Notes: a model not told the origin generated them from the letters alone. Shown: positions 24,029-34,351, counted from the stretch's first letter. The stretch: DNA of 64,000 nt from Streptomyces sp. NBC_01244 (GCF_035987325.1 NZ_CP108488.1:868001-932000), one strand, 5' to 3'. Program-made: numbers and translations.

Positions 24029-25297
24029 TTGACCATGACCGAGCCGGTCCTGTCCGTTTTCGAGACCATGGAGTCCGAGGTGCGCAGCTACTGCCGCGCC
24101 TGGCCCGTCGTCTTCGAGCGCGCCACGGGAAGCCGGCTGTACGACGAACACGGCTCCGGTTACCTGGACTTCTTCGCGGGCGCCGGTTCCCTGAACTACG
24201 GCCACAACAACCCCGTCCTGAAGCGGGCCCTGCTCGACTACTTGGAGCGGGACGGCATCACGCACGGGCTGGACATGGCGACGACCGCCAAGAGGGCCTT
24301 TCTCGAGACCTTCCGGTCCCACGTCCTCGAACCCCGCGCTCTGAACTACAAGGTGATGTTCCCGGGGCCCACCGGGACCAACGCCGTCGAAGCGGCGCTC
24401 AAGCTGGCGCGGAAGGCCAAGGGACGCGAGTCGGTCGTGTCCTTCACCAACGCCTTCCACGGCATGTCGCTCGGCTCCCTCGCCGTCACGGGCAACGCCT
24501 TCAAACGGGCCGGCGCCGGCGTCCCCCTGGTCCACGGCACCCCGATGCCCTTCGACAACTACCTCGGAGGCAGGGTCCCCGACTTCCTCTGGTTCGAGCG
24601 GCTGCTGGAGGACCAGGGGTCCGGCCTCAACCACCCGGCGGCGGTCATCGTCGAGACGATCCAGGGCGAAGGCGGGATCAACGTGGCGCGCGCGGAGTGG
24701 CTCCGCGCCCTCGCGGACCTGTGCCGGCGCCGCGACATGCTGCTGATCGTCGACGACATCCAGATGGGCTGCGGCCGGACCGGCGAATTCTTCTCCTTCG
24801 AGGAGGCGGGCATCACGCCCGACATCGTCACGCTGTCGAAGTCCATCAGCGGCTACGGACTCCCCATGTCCCTGTGCCTGTTCAAGCCCGAGCTGGACCT
24901 GTGGGAGCCGGGCGAGCACAACGGCACCTTCCGCGGCAACAACCCGGCCTTCGTCACCGCGACGGCCGCCCTGGAGACGTACTGGGGCGACGGCGTCCTG
25001 CGCGAGCGGACCCTCGTCCAGGGCGCGCACATCGAGAGCGCGCTGCGCGAGCTCTGCGCCGAACACACCCGGCTGGGCGCGACGTACCGGGGCCGCGGCC
25101 TGGTCTGGGGCCTCGAGTTCGCCCACAAGGAGCGCGCGGCCGCGGTGTGCCGGAGGGCTTTCGAGCACGGTCTCCTCGTCGAGACCTCGGGCCCCGCGGG
25201 CGAGGTCGTGAAGCTGCTCCCGCCGCTCACGGTCACCGGCGACGAACTCGACGAGGGCCTCGCCGTCCTCGCCCGCTCCGTCCGCGAAACCGCCTGA
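24029..25297 (+). CDS. ectB: diaminobutyrate-2-oxoglutarate transaminase
   Basis: This class III PLP aminotransferase converts aspartate semialdehyde to L-2,4-diaminobutyrate, the first ectoine step. Its 422 residues match the family length. GPTGTNAVEAALKLARK binds PLP phosphate, DDIQMGCGRTG holds the PLP-contacting Asp, and Lys271 in TLSKSISGYG forms the Schiff base. TTG 24029 is chosen because GGAG is seven bases upstream; an ATG two codons later is possible. It follows ectA after about 115 bp. Confidence 0.95.
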   Translation: MTMTEPVLSVFETMESEVRSYCRAWPVVFERATGSRLYDEHGSGYLDFFAGAGSLNYGHNNPVLKRALLDYLERDGITHGLDMATTAKRAFLETFRSHVLEPRALNYKVMFPGPTGTNAVEAALKLARKAKGRESVVSFTNAFHGMSLGSLAVTGNAFKRAGAGVPLVHGTPMPFDNYLGGRVPDFLWFERLLEDQGSGLNHPAAVIVETIQGEGGINVARAEWLRALADLCRRRDMLLIVDDIQMGCGRTGEFFSFEEAGITPDIVTLSKSISGYGLPMSLCLFKPELDLWEPGEHNGTFRGNNPAFVTATAALETYWGDGVLRERTLVQGAHIESALRELCAEHTRLGATYRGRGLVWGLEFAHKERAAAVCRRAFEHGLLVETSGPAGEVVKLLPPLTVTGDELDEGLAVLARSVRETA

Positions 25298-25333
25298 CCG
25301 GCACCCCGCCACACACCACGAAGGGGCACCACC

Positions 25334-25738
25334 ATGATCGTCCGCTCGTTCCGGGACCTCGAGGGAACCGACCGCCACGTCAAGGCGGCATCCGGCACCT
25401 GGGAGAGCAAGCGCATAGTCCTGGCCGGGGAACGCGTCGGCTTCTCCCTGCACGAGACCGTCCTGTACGCCGGCACCGAGACGTCCATGTGGTACGCGAA
25501 CCACGTGGAGGCCGTGGTCTGCACGCAAGGAGAGGCCGAGCTCACGGACGAGGAGACGGGCCTGACGTACACGATCACGCCGGGAACCATGTACCTCCTC
25601 GACGGCCACGAGCGGCACACCCTGCGCGTGACGCACGAGTTCCGCTGCCTGTGCGTCTTCAACCCGCCCGTGACGGGCCGCGAGGACCACGACGAGAACG
25701 GTGTGTACCCGCTGCTCACCGAACCCGACCTCGGCTGA
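25334..25738 (+). CDS. ectC: L-ectoine synthase
   Basis: This 134-residue cupin cyclises N-gamma-acetyl-diaminobutyrate to ectoine. Start [18 protein letters not shown], the [22 protein letters not shown] metal-site strand and [13 protein letters not shown] (the histidine-bearing strand) are all canonical. The ATG is 36 bp behind ectB with AAGGGG upstream. The length matches the family. Confidence 0.95.
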   Translation: MIVRSFRDLEGTDRHVKAASGTWESKRIVLAGERVGFSLHETVLYAGTETSMWYANHVEAVVCTQGEAELTDEETGLTYTITPGTMYLLDGHERHTLRVTHEFRCLCVFNPPVTGREDHDENGVYPLLTEPDLG

Positions 25739-25794
25739 CGTACGCGAGAACGCACAGACCAGAGAAGATCCAGAGAGGAGAGGCAGGCACCGCC

Positions 25795-26697
25795 ATGACC
25801 TCCGCACCCACACGCACGGTGAACGACCTGTATCCGACCCGGGGCCCCGAGGAGGTGCTCACCGGCCGCGCGGACCCCGTCGTCTGGTCCGAGCCCGGCA
25901 CGCCGGGCCCGATATGGGCCCACGAGCTGGATAGCTACGAGCGCGACGGGTTCCTGTCCGTCGAGGAACTCATCACGCCCGACGAGACGGACGTCTGCCG
26001 GGCCGAGATGGACCGGCTGCTCCGTGACCCCTCGACGCTGGCCGACGACCGGTCCATCGTGGAGCCGAAGTCCCGGGAAGTGCGCTCCGTCTTCGAAGTC
26101 CACCGGATCAGCGAGGTGTTCGCGGCCCTCGCCGCCGATCCGCGCGTCGTGGGGCGCGCGCGGCAGATCCTGGGCTCGGAGGTGTACGTGCACCAGTCCC
26201 GGATCAACGTCAAGCCCGGTTTCGGCGCCAGCGGCTTCTACTGGCACTCCGACTTCGAGACCTGGCACGCGGAGGACGGTCTGCCGCACATGCGCACGGT
26301 GTCGGTGTCCATCGCCCTGACGCCGAACTACACCACCAACGGCGGCCTGATGATCATGCCCGGCTCCCACCGGAGCTTCCTGGGCTGTGCCGGTGCGACG
26401 CCGAAGGACAACTACAAGAAGTCCCTCCAGATGCAGGATGCGGGCACGCCGTCGGACGAGGCACTGACCACGTTCGCCTCGGCCTGCGGCATCAAGGTCT
26501 TCACCGGAAAGGCCGGCTCGGCCACTTGGTTCGACTGCAACGCGATGCACGGGTCGGGTGACAACATCACGCCCTTCCCGCGCAGCAACGTGTTCCTCGT
26601 CTTCAACAGCGTCGAGAACCGCCCGTCGAAGCCCTTCGCCGCCCCGGTGCGCCGCCCCGGATACATCGCCTCCCGGGACTTCACCCCGCTGCGCTGA
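25795..26697 (+). CDS. ectD: ectoine 5-hydroxylase
   Basis: This Fe(II)/2-oxoglutarate-dependent PhyH-type dioxygenase converts ectoine to 5-hydroxyectoine. The 300 residues include the iron ligands His151 and Asp153 in YWHSDFETWHAEDG and His252 in MHGSGDN, with the 2-oxoglutarate Arg in PFPRSNVF. QSRINVKPGFGASGF is a family signature. GAGAGGAGAGG precedes the ATG. It is the last gene of the operon, followed by a hairpin terminator. Presence implies hydroxyectoine production, useful under heat or drought. Confidence 0.95.
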   Translation: MTSAPTRTVNDLYPTRGPEEVLTGRADPVVWSEPGTPGPIWAHELDSYERDGFLSVEELITPDETDVCRAEMDRLLRDPSTLADDRSIVEPKSREVRSVFEVHRISEVFAALAADPRVVGRARQILGSEVYVHQSRINVKPGFGASGFYWHSDFETWHAEDGLPHMRTVSVSIALTPNYTTNGGLMIMPGSHRSFLGCAGATPKDNYKKSLQMQDAGTPSDEALTTFASACGIKVFTGKAGSATWFDCNAMHGSGDNITPFPRSNVFLVFNSVENRPSKPFAAPVRRPGYIASRDFTPLR

Positions 26698-26718
26698 CGC
26701 CTCCGGCCGACCGGACCC

Positions 26719-26753
26719 GACCCGACCCGGCACCTGCGCGGCCGGGTCGGGTC
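26719..26753 (+). terminator. hairpin terminator after ectD
   Basis: GACCCGACCCGGC at 26719-26731 pairs perfectly (13 bp) with 26741-26753 around a nine-base loop, 22 bp after the ectD stop. It probably also insulates the convergent lipoprotein gene. Confidence 0.8.
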
Positions 26754-26764
26754 CGGTCCGTCCG

Positions 26765-26793
26765 GTCGGTCGGTCCGTCCGTCCGTCCGTCCG
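26765..26793. repeat. GTCC tetranucleotide run
   Basis: Five perfect GTCC units (26773-26792), preceded by related GGTC units, lie between the ect terminator and the stop codon of the leftward lipoprotein gene. A slippage-prone microsatellite; no function inferred. Confidence 0.7.
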
Positions 26794-26794
26794 G

Positions 26795-27424
26795 CTAAGC
26801 CGTGGGCGTGATGGTCAGAATGTTCCCGGTGATGCGCGCGACGAGCCGCATCGCGAATCCGTTCTCGGTGAGGGTGTCGATGGACTCCTTCGGGCCGTCC
26901 GGGTCGTCGGCGATGGCGAGTTGCGCGGAGATCCACTCCTTCTGCCGCGCGGTCGCCTTCCCGTCCAGCACGATGTCCGCACACTCCGCCAGGGTGGTCG
27001 CGACCTTCTCCGACGTCGAGTTCAGGGCCATGCACTCGACGCGATGCGCTCGGCCGTCGTCATCGCTGTTCGCCCGCACCCAGAGCGTGAACCCCTCCGG
27101 AAGGATCCGCTTGGCCTCGTACGGTCCCTGCCCGTAGCGGCCCGAACGGTGGACCTCCATGCCCCACCGCCCGGCGACCTTGCTCATGATCACGTCTGCG
27201 CCGGGACCGGGAAACGGCGGGGAGCCGAACGACTCCGTCGGCGAGGGTGAGGGTGTGGCGGACACGGACGGCGACGGGTCGGGGGTGGCCGCCGGCGTGT
27301 CCGACTGACCGTCACCGTCCGTGCAGCCGGCGAGCAGAATCACCGAAGCCGCCAGCAGGAGGCCGGTCGCACGTATGCGGAGCGGGACGCCGGCTGATCC
27401 GGTCCGGCTGTTGTGGTCGTTCAT
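26795..27424 (-). CDS. putative lipoprotein
   Basis: This 209-residue secreted protein has an N-terminal signal with a lipobox (LLLAASVILLAGC, Cys near residue 34), then a Thr/Pro/Ser-rich spacer of about 35 residues, then a globular domain with no recognised family: EAKRILPEGFTLWVRANSD, CMALNSTSEKVATTL and NGFAMRLVARITGN. ATG 27424 is the first start before the signal. It converges on ectD and is divergent from the LAL regulator. Confidence 0.75.
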   Translation of the reverse strand: MNDHNSRTGSAGVPLRIRATGLLLAASVILLAGCTDGDGQSDTPAATPDPSPSVSATPSPSPTESFGSPPFPGPGADVIMSKVAGRWGMEVHRSGRYGQGPYEAKRILPEGFTLWVRANSDDDGRAHRVECMALNSTSEKVATTLAECADIVLDGKATARQKEWISAQLAIADDPDGPKESIDTLTENGFAMRLVARITGNILTITPTA

Positions 27425-27644
27425 GAGGCCGCACCTTAGCCCGGTCAGCCGAAGCCCTGCGCTCCGAGCGCGCCGGGCACAGGCGTCGGCGACCGCGTCG
27501 ACCAGCGGTCTGGAAGGCGGCGCCGCCACGGCCTCGTACTGGACGGTGAGTCCCGGGAGCCCGAGGAGGAGGCCGCTCGCGGCGGCTCCCTTCGCTGCCG
27601 GGACCCCTACCGGGGGTCTGCGGTGCTGCGTAGACTCCACCCGC

Positions 27645-30430
27645 ATGACTGCGGGGATGGGCGCATCGGTGCTGGTCGGACGGGATGCGGAGATTCGGGC
27701 GATGCGTTCCGCGCTGGCCCGGCCGCCCGCCGTGGTGCTGATCGAGGGCGAGGCCGGGATCGGCAAGACGCGGCTCGTGCGCGAGATGCTCGCGCGGCGG
27801 CCCGACGGTGCCGCGCGGGTGCTGTCGGGAAGTTGTCCGCCGCTGCGCGAACCCTTCCCGTACGGGCCGCTGTTCGATGTGCTGCGCACCCTCGCCCACG
27901 CCGTCCCGGCCGGGCTCAGCCCGGTGTGCGGAGCACTGCGTCCGTACCTGCCCGAGCTCGCCGAGCGGCTGCCCCCGCCCTGCGAGCCGTTGCACGACCC
28001 GGCCGCCGCCACGCACCGGATCTTCCGTGCGGTGGGGGCGCTGCTGGCCGCCGTGTGTCCGGCCGTACTCGTCGTCGAGGACCTCCACTGGGCCGACGAC
28101 GGCACCCGTGACCTGATCCGGTTCCTGATCGAGGATCCGCCGCCGGGGCTCGCCACCGTGCTGACGTACCGTCGGGAGGACCTGCCCGCCCCCGGGTTGC
28201 CGTTGGGGCGCGCCTATCGGCGGGCGGCCGGTCACGAGTCCCTCCTGATGCGGCTGGAGGCCCTCGACGCGGGTGAGGTGCGCACCTTGGCCGCCGCGCT
28301 GACGGGCGGTCCCGTATCCGCGCGGCTGGCGGCCGAGTTGCACGAACGCACCGCCGGGATCCCCTTCGTACTGGAGGAGTTCGTGCGCGGGCCGGGCGCT
28401 CCCACGACCGTTCCCACCCTGCTCCAGGAGGCGATGGCCGACCGGACCGCCGGGCTGGACACCCCGGCCCTGGCCGTCGTCCACGCGGCCGCGGTGCTGC
28501 GCGATCCGGCGCAGGAAGCCCTGGTCACCGCCGTGGCGGGGCTCGACGAGGAGGCCGGGGCCGAGGCGGTGGGGGCCGCGCTGCGGGCCGGAGTGCTCCA
28601 CGACTGGGGCGAGGACCGGTACGGGTTCCGGCACGGACTGGCCCAACAGGCCGTCTACGAGGCCCTGCTGGGCCCGGAGCGGCGGCGCCTGCACCTGCGG
28701 GCCGTCACCGCGCTGTCCGCGCTGCCCGCGCCCCCGCTCGTACGGCTCGCCTTCCACGCCCGGCAAGCCGGGGCCGTGCGGGAGTGGCGCCGCTACGCGG
28801 AGGAGGCCGCCGAGCACGCCCGGGAGATCGGCGACACGGCGCTCGCCGTGGAGCTCCTCGAAGGGCTCCTCGACGATCCAGGGCTGCCGGCCGAGGACTG
28901 CGCCCGCCTGGCCCTGCGGCTCAGCCGCGCCGCCACGATCGGGCTCACCCACCGTCGCACCGCCCGGCTGCTGCGCCGGGTGGTCGACGACGGCGGAGCG
29001 CTGCCCGACGCCGTGCGCGGCGACATCCGGCTCAACCTCGGGCTCCTGCTGAACAACCAGGCGGGCAACCACCGCCAGGGCCGGCTGGACACCGCCCGCG
29101 CCGTCGCCGAACTCCACGAACGGCCGGACCGCGCCGCCCGGGGCATGGCCGGGCTCGCCATGCCGACCTGGGGCGGGGACCCGTACCCGGTCTACCAGGA
29201 GTGGATCGATCGCGCCGAGCGGATCGCCGCCTCGCACGGGGACGAGGCGCTGCGGCTCGCGGTGCGCGGCAACCACCTCGTGCTGCGGATGAGCCTCGGC
29301 GAGGGGGCGGTCCGCGGCGAGGCGGAGGCCCTGCTCGCCGCCGGCGCCGCGGACCGGGCGGGGCGCCTGGAGCTCGCGCGGATGTGCGGGAACCTCGCGG
29401 ACGCCTCGGCCTGGCTGGGCAAGGATCCGGAGGCCGAGCTGTTCCGCCGGGAGGGCGATCGCATCGCGGCCGCGTGCGGAGCTCCGTACCTGCGCGGGAT
29501 CATCGACGCGACCGTGCTGCGGCTGGAGTGGACCCAGGGGCGCTGGGAGGGGCTCGGCGAGCGGGCCCGGCAGGTCTGGGAGGCGGCCCAGGGCGCTTCC
29601 GGGATCGAGTCGGAGGCGCGCCTCGTGCTGGGGCTCCTGAGCGCCGCCCACGGGGAGTGGGAGGAGGCCGGGGAGCACCTCTCGGCGGCCGCCCTGGGTG
29701 ATCCGGAGAACGCGGCCTCGCCCGTCCTGGCCGCCGCGGGCGCCGCGGCGGTACGCATCCACCTCGCGCGGGGTCAGGCCGCGCGGCCTGCGCCGAGGCC
29801 GACCGGGGGCTCGCCCGCGTCCGGCACAAGGGGCTCTGGGGCTGGGCCGCCGACCTGGCCGCCGCCGGCGTGGACGCGTACGTCCGGGCGGGCCGGCTCG
29901 CCGACGCGGGGCGGCTGACCGGCGAGTACGCCGAGGCCATCGCGGGACGCGACCACCCCCTGGCGCTGGCGGCGCTGCCGCTGTGCCGGGCGGCCGTGGC
30001 CCGGTCGGCCGGACGGTCGCAGGAGGCGTCGGCGCACTACCGCCGGGCGGCGGCCGAGTTCACCGCGCTGCGCCGGCCGCACAGCGCGGCCCAGGCCGTG
30101 GAGGCGGCTCTGGAATGCGTACCCGATGCAGGGGAACTGGCGCTCCTGGCCGCCGAGTTCGAGCGCATCGGGGCCGTGCGGGAGGCGGCCCGGTGCCGGC
30201 GGGCGCTCCGCGGGAGCGGGCACGTGGCGGCGGCCCGGCGCGGCCGGGGCGGGTACGGCGAGGGACTGTCGCCGCGGGAGGCGGACGTGGCCCGGCTGGT
30301 GGCTTCGGGCCGGACCAACCGGGAGATCGCCGAGCTGCTGTTCCTCTCGCCGCGCACGGTGGAGCAGCACGTGGCGAAGGTGCTGCGGAAGCTGAAGGTC
30401 AGCAGCCGTACGGAGGTACGTACTCCGTAG
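27645..30430 (+). pseudogene. LuxR-family regulator with AAA domain (LAL type), one frameshift
   Basis: A large ATP-binding LuxR regulator split by one missing base near 29780. The first frame has Walker A GEAGIGKT and Walker B VLVVEDLHWADD in the AAA/STAND part, then helical repeats, and runs out of frame after [10 protein letters not shown] to stop at 29918. The other frame continues with [15 protein letters not shown] and ends in a canonical LuxR helix-turn-helix, [24 protein letters not shown] and [16 protein letters not shown]. Restored, it would be about 928 residues, the usual LAL length. As written the DNA-binding domain is detached, so it is either non-functional or a sequencing artefact. 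LAL proteins often control secondary metabolism or sugar use. Confidence 0.75.
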
Positions 30431-30571
30431 GGGCGCGAGTGGCGGCTGCGAATAGGTACTCCTACGGACCCGGATACGGATTGCCGTGCTCCCCGGGTGT
30501 CACGAGGGTGATCCCCGTGCCCCGGCCCCCACGCCGGGGCATCCAGGAACCCGATCAGTAGGAGCAGTTGG

Positions 30572-32359
30572 ATGCGTGCACAGCGTGCGGCAAGTAGCAC
30601 CCGGCTCGGGGCCATATGTCTCGGTGCCGCCACCGCGACCGTCCTCGGCCTGTTCGGCGCCGCCACCCAGGCCCATGCGGGACCCGCGGAGGGCCGGGTC
30701 CTCGGCGAGGGCGCGGCGGACACCGTGAGCGGCCGGTACCTCGTGGTCCTCGACGGCGCACCCTCCCTGCGCGCCGCCGCCACGGCCGAGACCGCCGGGG
30801 AGGCGAAGACGCTGACGGACCGCCACGGAGGGGCGGTCCGTCAGCTGTACACGGCCGCCCTCAAGGGCTTCTCCGTGAAGGCGACCCCGGAGCAGGCCCG
30901 GCGCCTCGCGGCCGCGCCGGGCGTGCGCTACGTCCAGGCGGACACCGTCTTCCGCGTCTCCGGGACCCAGCCCAACCCGCCGTCCTGGGGCATCGACCGC
31001 GTCGACGGGGCGAAGGACAGCTCCTACGCCTACCCGAACGACGGCAGCGGGGTGACCGCCTACATCGCGGACACCGGCCTGTACCGACAGCATGCGGATT
31101 TCGGCTCCCGGGCCTCCTCGGGCTACGACTTCATCGACAACGACGCGGACTCCGCCGACTGCCACGGGCACGGCACGCACGTCTCGGGGACCGTGGGCGG
31201 CAGCGCGTACGGCGTCGCGAAGAACGTCAAGCTGGTCGGGGTGCGGGTGCTCGACTGCCAGGGTTCCGGTTCCACGGAGCAGATCGCGGCGGGGATGGAC
31301 TGGATCGCGAGGAACGCCAAGAAGCCGGCCGTCGTCAACATGTCCCTGGGCGGCAGCGCCGACCGTGCGCTCGACGACGCCGTGGCCGGGGTCATCAACG
31401 CGGGCATCCCGGTGGCCGTCGCCGCGGGCAACGACAGCAAGGACGCGTGCAACACCAGCCCGGCGCGGCTGCCCGCGGCCATCACCCTCGGCTCCACCGA
31501 CAGCAACGACACCCGTTCCAGCTTCTCCAACTACGGTTCCTGCCTCGACCTGTTCGCCCCCGGCGGCTCCATCGTCTCCACCAAGATGGGCGGGGGCACG
31601 CAGACGATGAGCGGCACCTCGATGGCCACTCCGCACACGGCGGGAGCGGCGGCGATCTACCTCTCGGCGCACCCCGACGCCACCCCGCAGCAGGTGCGCG
31701 ACGCGCTCGTGGACAACGCGCAGTCGGGTGTGGTGACCGGGGCCGGCTCGGGCTCCCCCAACAAGTTCCTGAACGTGACGAAGCTCGGCACCCCCACCCA
31801 GCCCGGTGAGCCGGTCGCGGACTTCGCCGCCCAGTGCTCGGCCTCGGCCGCTTCCTGCTCCTTCGACGCCTCGGCCTCCAAGGACCCGGACGGCTCGATC
31901 GCCTCGTACGCCTGGGAGTTCGGCGACGGCGCGAAGGGTGAGGGCGTCAAGCCGTCCCACGAGTACTCCGCGGCCGGCACCTACTCGGTCAAGCTGACGG
32001 TCACCGACAACTCCGGCCGCACCTCCACCGTCACCAAGCCCGTCACCGCCGGGACCACGCAGCCCCCGTCGGGCACCCCGCCGACCGCGGCGTTCTCGGT
32101 GTCCTGCTGGTACCAGGACTGCTCCTTCGACGCCTCGGCCTCCAAGGACTCCGACGGCTCGATCGCCTCGTACAAGTGGAAGTTCGGCGACTCCACCACG
32201 GGCGCCGGCGCCACCGTCGCCCACCGCTACCCGGCCGGGCAGCGCAGCTACACCGCCGAACTGACCGTGACCGACAACTCCGGTCTGACGGGGACCGCTT
32301 CGCGCCGCATCGACTGCTACGGCTTCGGTACCGGCCAGTCCCTCTGCTTCGTCTCCTGA
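30572..32359 (+). CDS. secreted subtilisin-like (S8) protease with two PKD domains
   Basis: A 595-residue secreted serine protease. It has a signal peptide (residues 1-36, ending QAHA), an I9 propeptide (~50-125), and a catalytic domain with Asp in AYIADTGL (~167), His in HGHGTHVSG (~201) and Ser in GTSMATPHT (~349). A linker follows, then two PKD repeats (~412-495 and ~505-590) with FDASASKDPDGSIASYAWEFGDG and a near copy, each with a Cys pair. PKD modules usually aid binding of insoluble protein. TAGGAG precedes the ATG and a strong terminator follows. Confidence 0.92.
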   Translation: MRAQRAASSTRLGAICLGAATATVLGLFGAATQAHAGPAEGRVLGEGAADTVSGRYLVVLDGAPSLRAAATAETAGEAKTLTDRHGGAVRQLYTAALKGFSVKATPEQARRLAAAPGVRYVQADTVFRVSGTQPNPPSWGIDRVDGAKDSSYAYPNDGSGVTAYIADTGLYRQHADFGSRASSGYDFIDNDADSADCHGHGTHVSGTVGGSAYGVAKNVKLVGVRVLDCQGSGSTEQIAAGMDWIARNAKKPAVVNMSLGGSADRALDDAVAGVINAGIPVAVAAGNDSKDACNTSPARLPAAITLGSTDSNDTRSSFSNYGSCLDLFAPGGSIVSTKMGGGTQTMSGTSMATPHTAGAAAIYLSAHPDATPQQVRDALVDNAQSGVVTGAGSGSPNKFLNVTKLGTPTQPGEPVADFAAQCSASAASCSFDASASKDPDGSIASYAWEFGDGAKGEGVKPSHEYSAAGTYSVKLTVTDNSGRTSTVTKPVTAGTTQPPSGTPPTAAFSVSCWYQDCSFDASASKDSDGSIASYKWKFGDSTTGAGATVAHRYPAGQRSYTAELTVTDNSGLTGTASRRIDCYGFGTGQSLCFVS

Positions 32360-32380
32360 CCCTTCCCTCATACAGGCGGC

Positions 32381-32416
32381 GACCCGGCCCTCCCCCTCCC
32401 CGGGGAGGGCCGGGTC
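32381..32416 (+). terminator. 15-bp perfect hairpin after the protease gene
   Basis: GACCCGGCCCTCCCC at 32381-32395 pairs perfectly with 32402-32416 around a six-base loop, 22 bp after the protease stop. A textbook GC-rich Streptomyces terminator. Confidence 0.85.
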
Positions 32417-32498
32417 GCGCGCGCCGTCACCGCCGGCCGACCAGCCGACCAGCCGGGGAGCATGGACGTTGAAAGTGAACGCGGCTAGCGTTTCGCGC

Positions 32499-33806
32499 AT
32501 GGACCCGGAGCGTTCCGCACGGCCCGGCAACATCCGTATGCCGCACAGCTGTTACCGACGCGGCAATTGCGCGGCAACGCCCGTCCTGGCGGTCCGCTGG
32601 GCCGTCCTCGGTGCGATCGCCGTGGCACTGACACTGTCGGGCTGCACCCGGAACGGTGAGCACCAGGGCCCCGATCGACCGACCGTGTCGACACCCGTGC
32701 CCGCGCCCGAGGGCGACGCGTTCTACGACCCGCCGAACCCGCTGCCCCCGGGCAAGCCCGGCACGGTGATCCGCCAACGCCCGTACACACCGCCGGAGGC
32801 GAAGCTGACGCTGCCGTCGCGCACCTTTCTGGTGATGTACCTGAGCACCGGAACCGACGGCGAGCCGGTGGCCGCGAGCGGGCTGGTGACCGTTCCGGAC
32901 GGCCCCGCCCCCGCCGGCGGGTGGCCCGTCGCCGCCGTGGACCACGGCACCATGGGCATCGGCTCGACGTGCGCCCCGTCCCGCATGCCCGCCTTCGCCG
33001 GGCTGGAGGACGGCAGTTCGGTCGCGAAGCTCCTCGCGCGCGGATTCCTCGTCGTACAGCCCGACTACATCGGGCTGGGGGTGACCGGGGTCAGACACCC
33101 GTACCTGAACGGCAGGTCCGCGGCGTACGCCACCCTCGACATGCTCCGCGCCGCCCGCGGGATCGACCCGGGGGCGGGCACCACCGCCCTCGTCTACGGT
33201 GGATCACAGGGCGGGCACGCGGCGTTGTGGAGCGCGCACCACGCCGCCGAGTACGCCCCGGACGTCGACCTCAAGGGCGTGGTCGCCAACGCACCGGCGG
33301 TCGGATTCGAGTGGATGCCCGCCCTGTTCGCGGCGCAGAACGAGACCGCCACCCCCTACACCGGGATCCTGCTGACGCTCATCAACGGTGCTTCGGCGGC
33401 CGACCCGGCGGTCAAGCCCGCCGACCTCCTCACCCCGGCGGGCCTGGCAGCCGCGGACCGCGCCTGGACACAGCCCTGCATGGCCGGCGACTCCGATCTC
33501 CCGCCCGCGACCGACATCCTCCGGCCCGGCGCCGATCTGGGACCGCTCAACGCCGCCCTCAAGGCCAGCGCCACCGGTGAAGTCGCCGTCAAGGTGCCCG
33601 TGCTGTTGCCGCAGGGCGGAAACGACGTGCTGAGCAACCTCAACCAGACACTCGCCCGGGAACTGTGCGACAAGGGCGTCAGCCTGGAGTTCGCGTACTA
33701 CCCCGACCAGGGGCACACCATCAGCGACGGCCCGCTGAACGATGCCATCGCCTGGATGGACGCCCGACGCACCGGCGCACCGAGGGGCGCGAGCTGCGTG
33801 TTCTGA
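32499..33806 (+). CDS. secreted lipase/alpha-beta hydrolase (LIP family), lipoprotein
   Basis: A 435-residue alpha/beta hydrolase of the secretory lipase type. The N-terminus has a hydrophobic segment ending in a lipobox, ALTLSGC (Cys near 48). The nucleophile elbow is YGGSQGGHAALW, with GWPVAAVDHGTMGIGSTCAPS as the oxyanion region and YYPDQGHTISDG supplying the catalytic His. Substrate is not predictable. The ATG at 32499 has no clear ribosome site; the next in-frame ATG (about 32537) would still keep the signal sequence. Confidence 0.8.
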   Translation: MDPERSARPGNIRMPHSCYRRGNCAATPVLAVRWAVLGAIAVALTLSGCTRNGEHQGPDRPTVSTPVPAPEGDAFYDPPNPLPPGKPGTVIRQRPYTPPEAKLTLPSRTFLVMYLSTGTDGEPVAASGLVTVPDGPAPAGGWPVAAVDHGTMGIGSTCAPSRMPAFAGLEDGSSVAKLLARGFLVVQPDYIGLGVTGVRHPYLNGRSAAYATLDMLRAARGIDPGAGTTALVYGGSQGGHAALWSAHHAAEYAPDVDLKGVVANAPAVGFEWMPALFAAQNETATPYTGILLTLINGASAADPAVKPADLLTPAGLAAADRAWTQPCMAGDSDLPPATDILRPGADLGPLNAALKASATGEVAVKVPVLLPQGGNDVLSNLNQTLARELCDKGVSLEFAYYPDQGHTISDGPLNDAIAWMDARRTGAPRGASCVF

Positions 33807-33937
33807 GCGGGCTCGCGCAGGGCGGCCCGGCCTGCGTGCAAACGGGTGACTTACCGCCACGTGTGCCCGGCCACACGCGTTGCCAGGGCGAAGCAACCGA
33901 CGGGTACCGCCCCGCTCCAACGAAGGATTTCCAGGTC

Positions 33938-34351
33938 ATGCTGAAGAAGATGATGGTCACCGCAGTCACCACGGCCGCCGCGATCGGCGCCGGCGGCGCC
34001 ATGGCCGCTCCGGCCATGGCCATCGGCAATGACAACGGGATCAACACCGTCAACGGCAACGGTGCCGTGCAGGCGTACGGCAACCAGAAGACCCACGGCG
34101 CGATGAGCCCCCAGCTCGCCGCGGTCCAGGGCACGCTGAACAAGCCGTGCATCGGTCTGCCGGTCAAGGTCAACGCGCAGTCGCTCGTCGCGATCCTCGC
34201 GAACGTGGGCGTCCAGGACGTCAACGTCCTGTCCAACCCGCAGAACCAGCAGTGCGCCGAGAACTCCACCCAGGCCAAGGGGGACGAGTCGCTCTCCCAC
34301 ATCCTGGACAACATCCCGGTCCTGTCGGGCAACCTGTCGTCCGGAAGCTGA
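33938..34351 (+). CDS. rodlin
   Basis: A 137-residue secreted rodlin. Rodlins organise chaplin fibrils into the rodlet layer of aerial hyphae and spores. The signal peptide (MLKKMMVTAVTTAAAIGAGG, cleaved near AMA) is followed by the family blocks GNGAVQAYGNQKTHGAMSPQ, GTLNKPCIGLPVKV and NPQNQQCAENSTQAKGDESL, with two conserved Cys. CGAAGG precedes the ATG. Model species carry an rdlA/rdlB pair; only one gene is seen here and no chaplin is adjacent. Confidence 0.92.
   Translation: MLKKMMVTAVTTAAAIGAGGAMAAPAMAIGNDNGINTVNGNGAVQAYGNQKTHGAMSPQLAAVQGTLNKPCIGLPVKVNAQSLVAILANVGVQDVNVLSNPQNQQCAENSTQAKGDESLSHILDNIPVLSGNLSSGS

Noticed and set aside
29870..30430. Separate 186-residue LuxR-type regulator
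   Set aside because: It continues the helical repeat of the preceding frame without a gap and has no ribosome site, so it is read as the displaced end of the LAL regulator.
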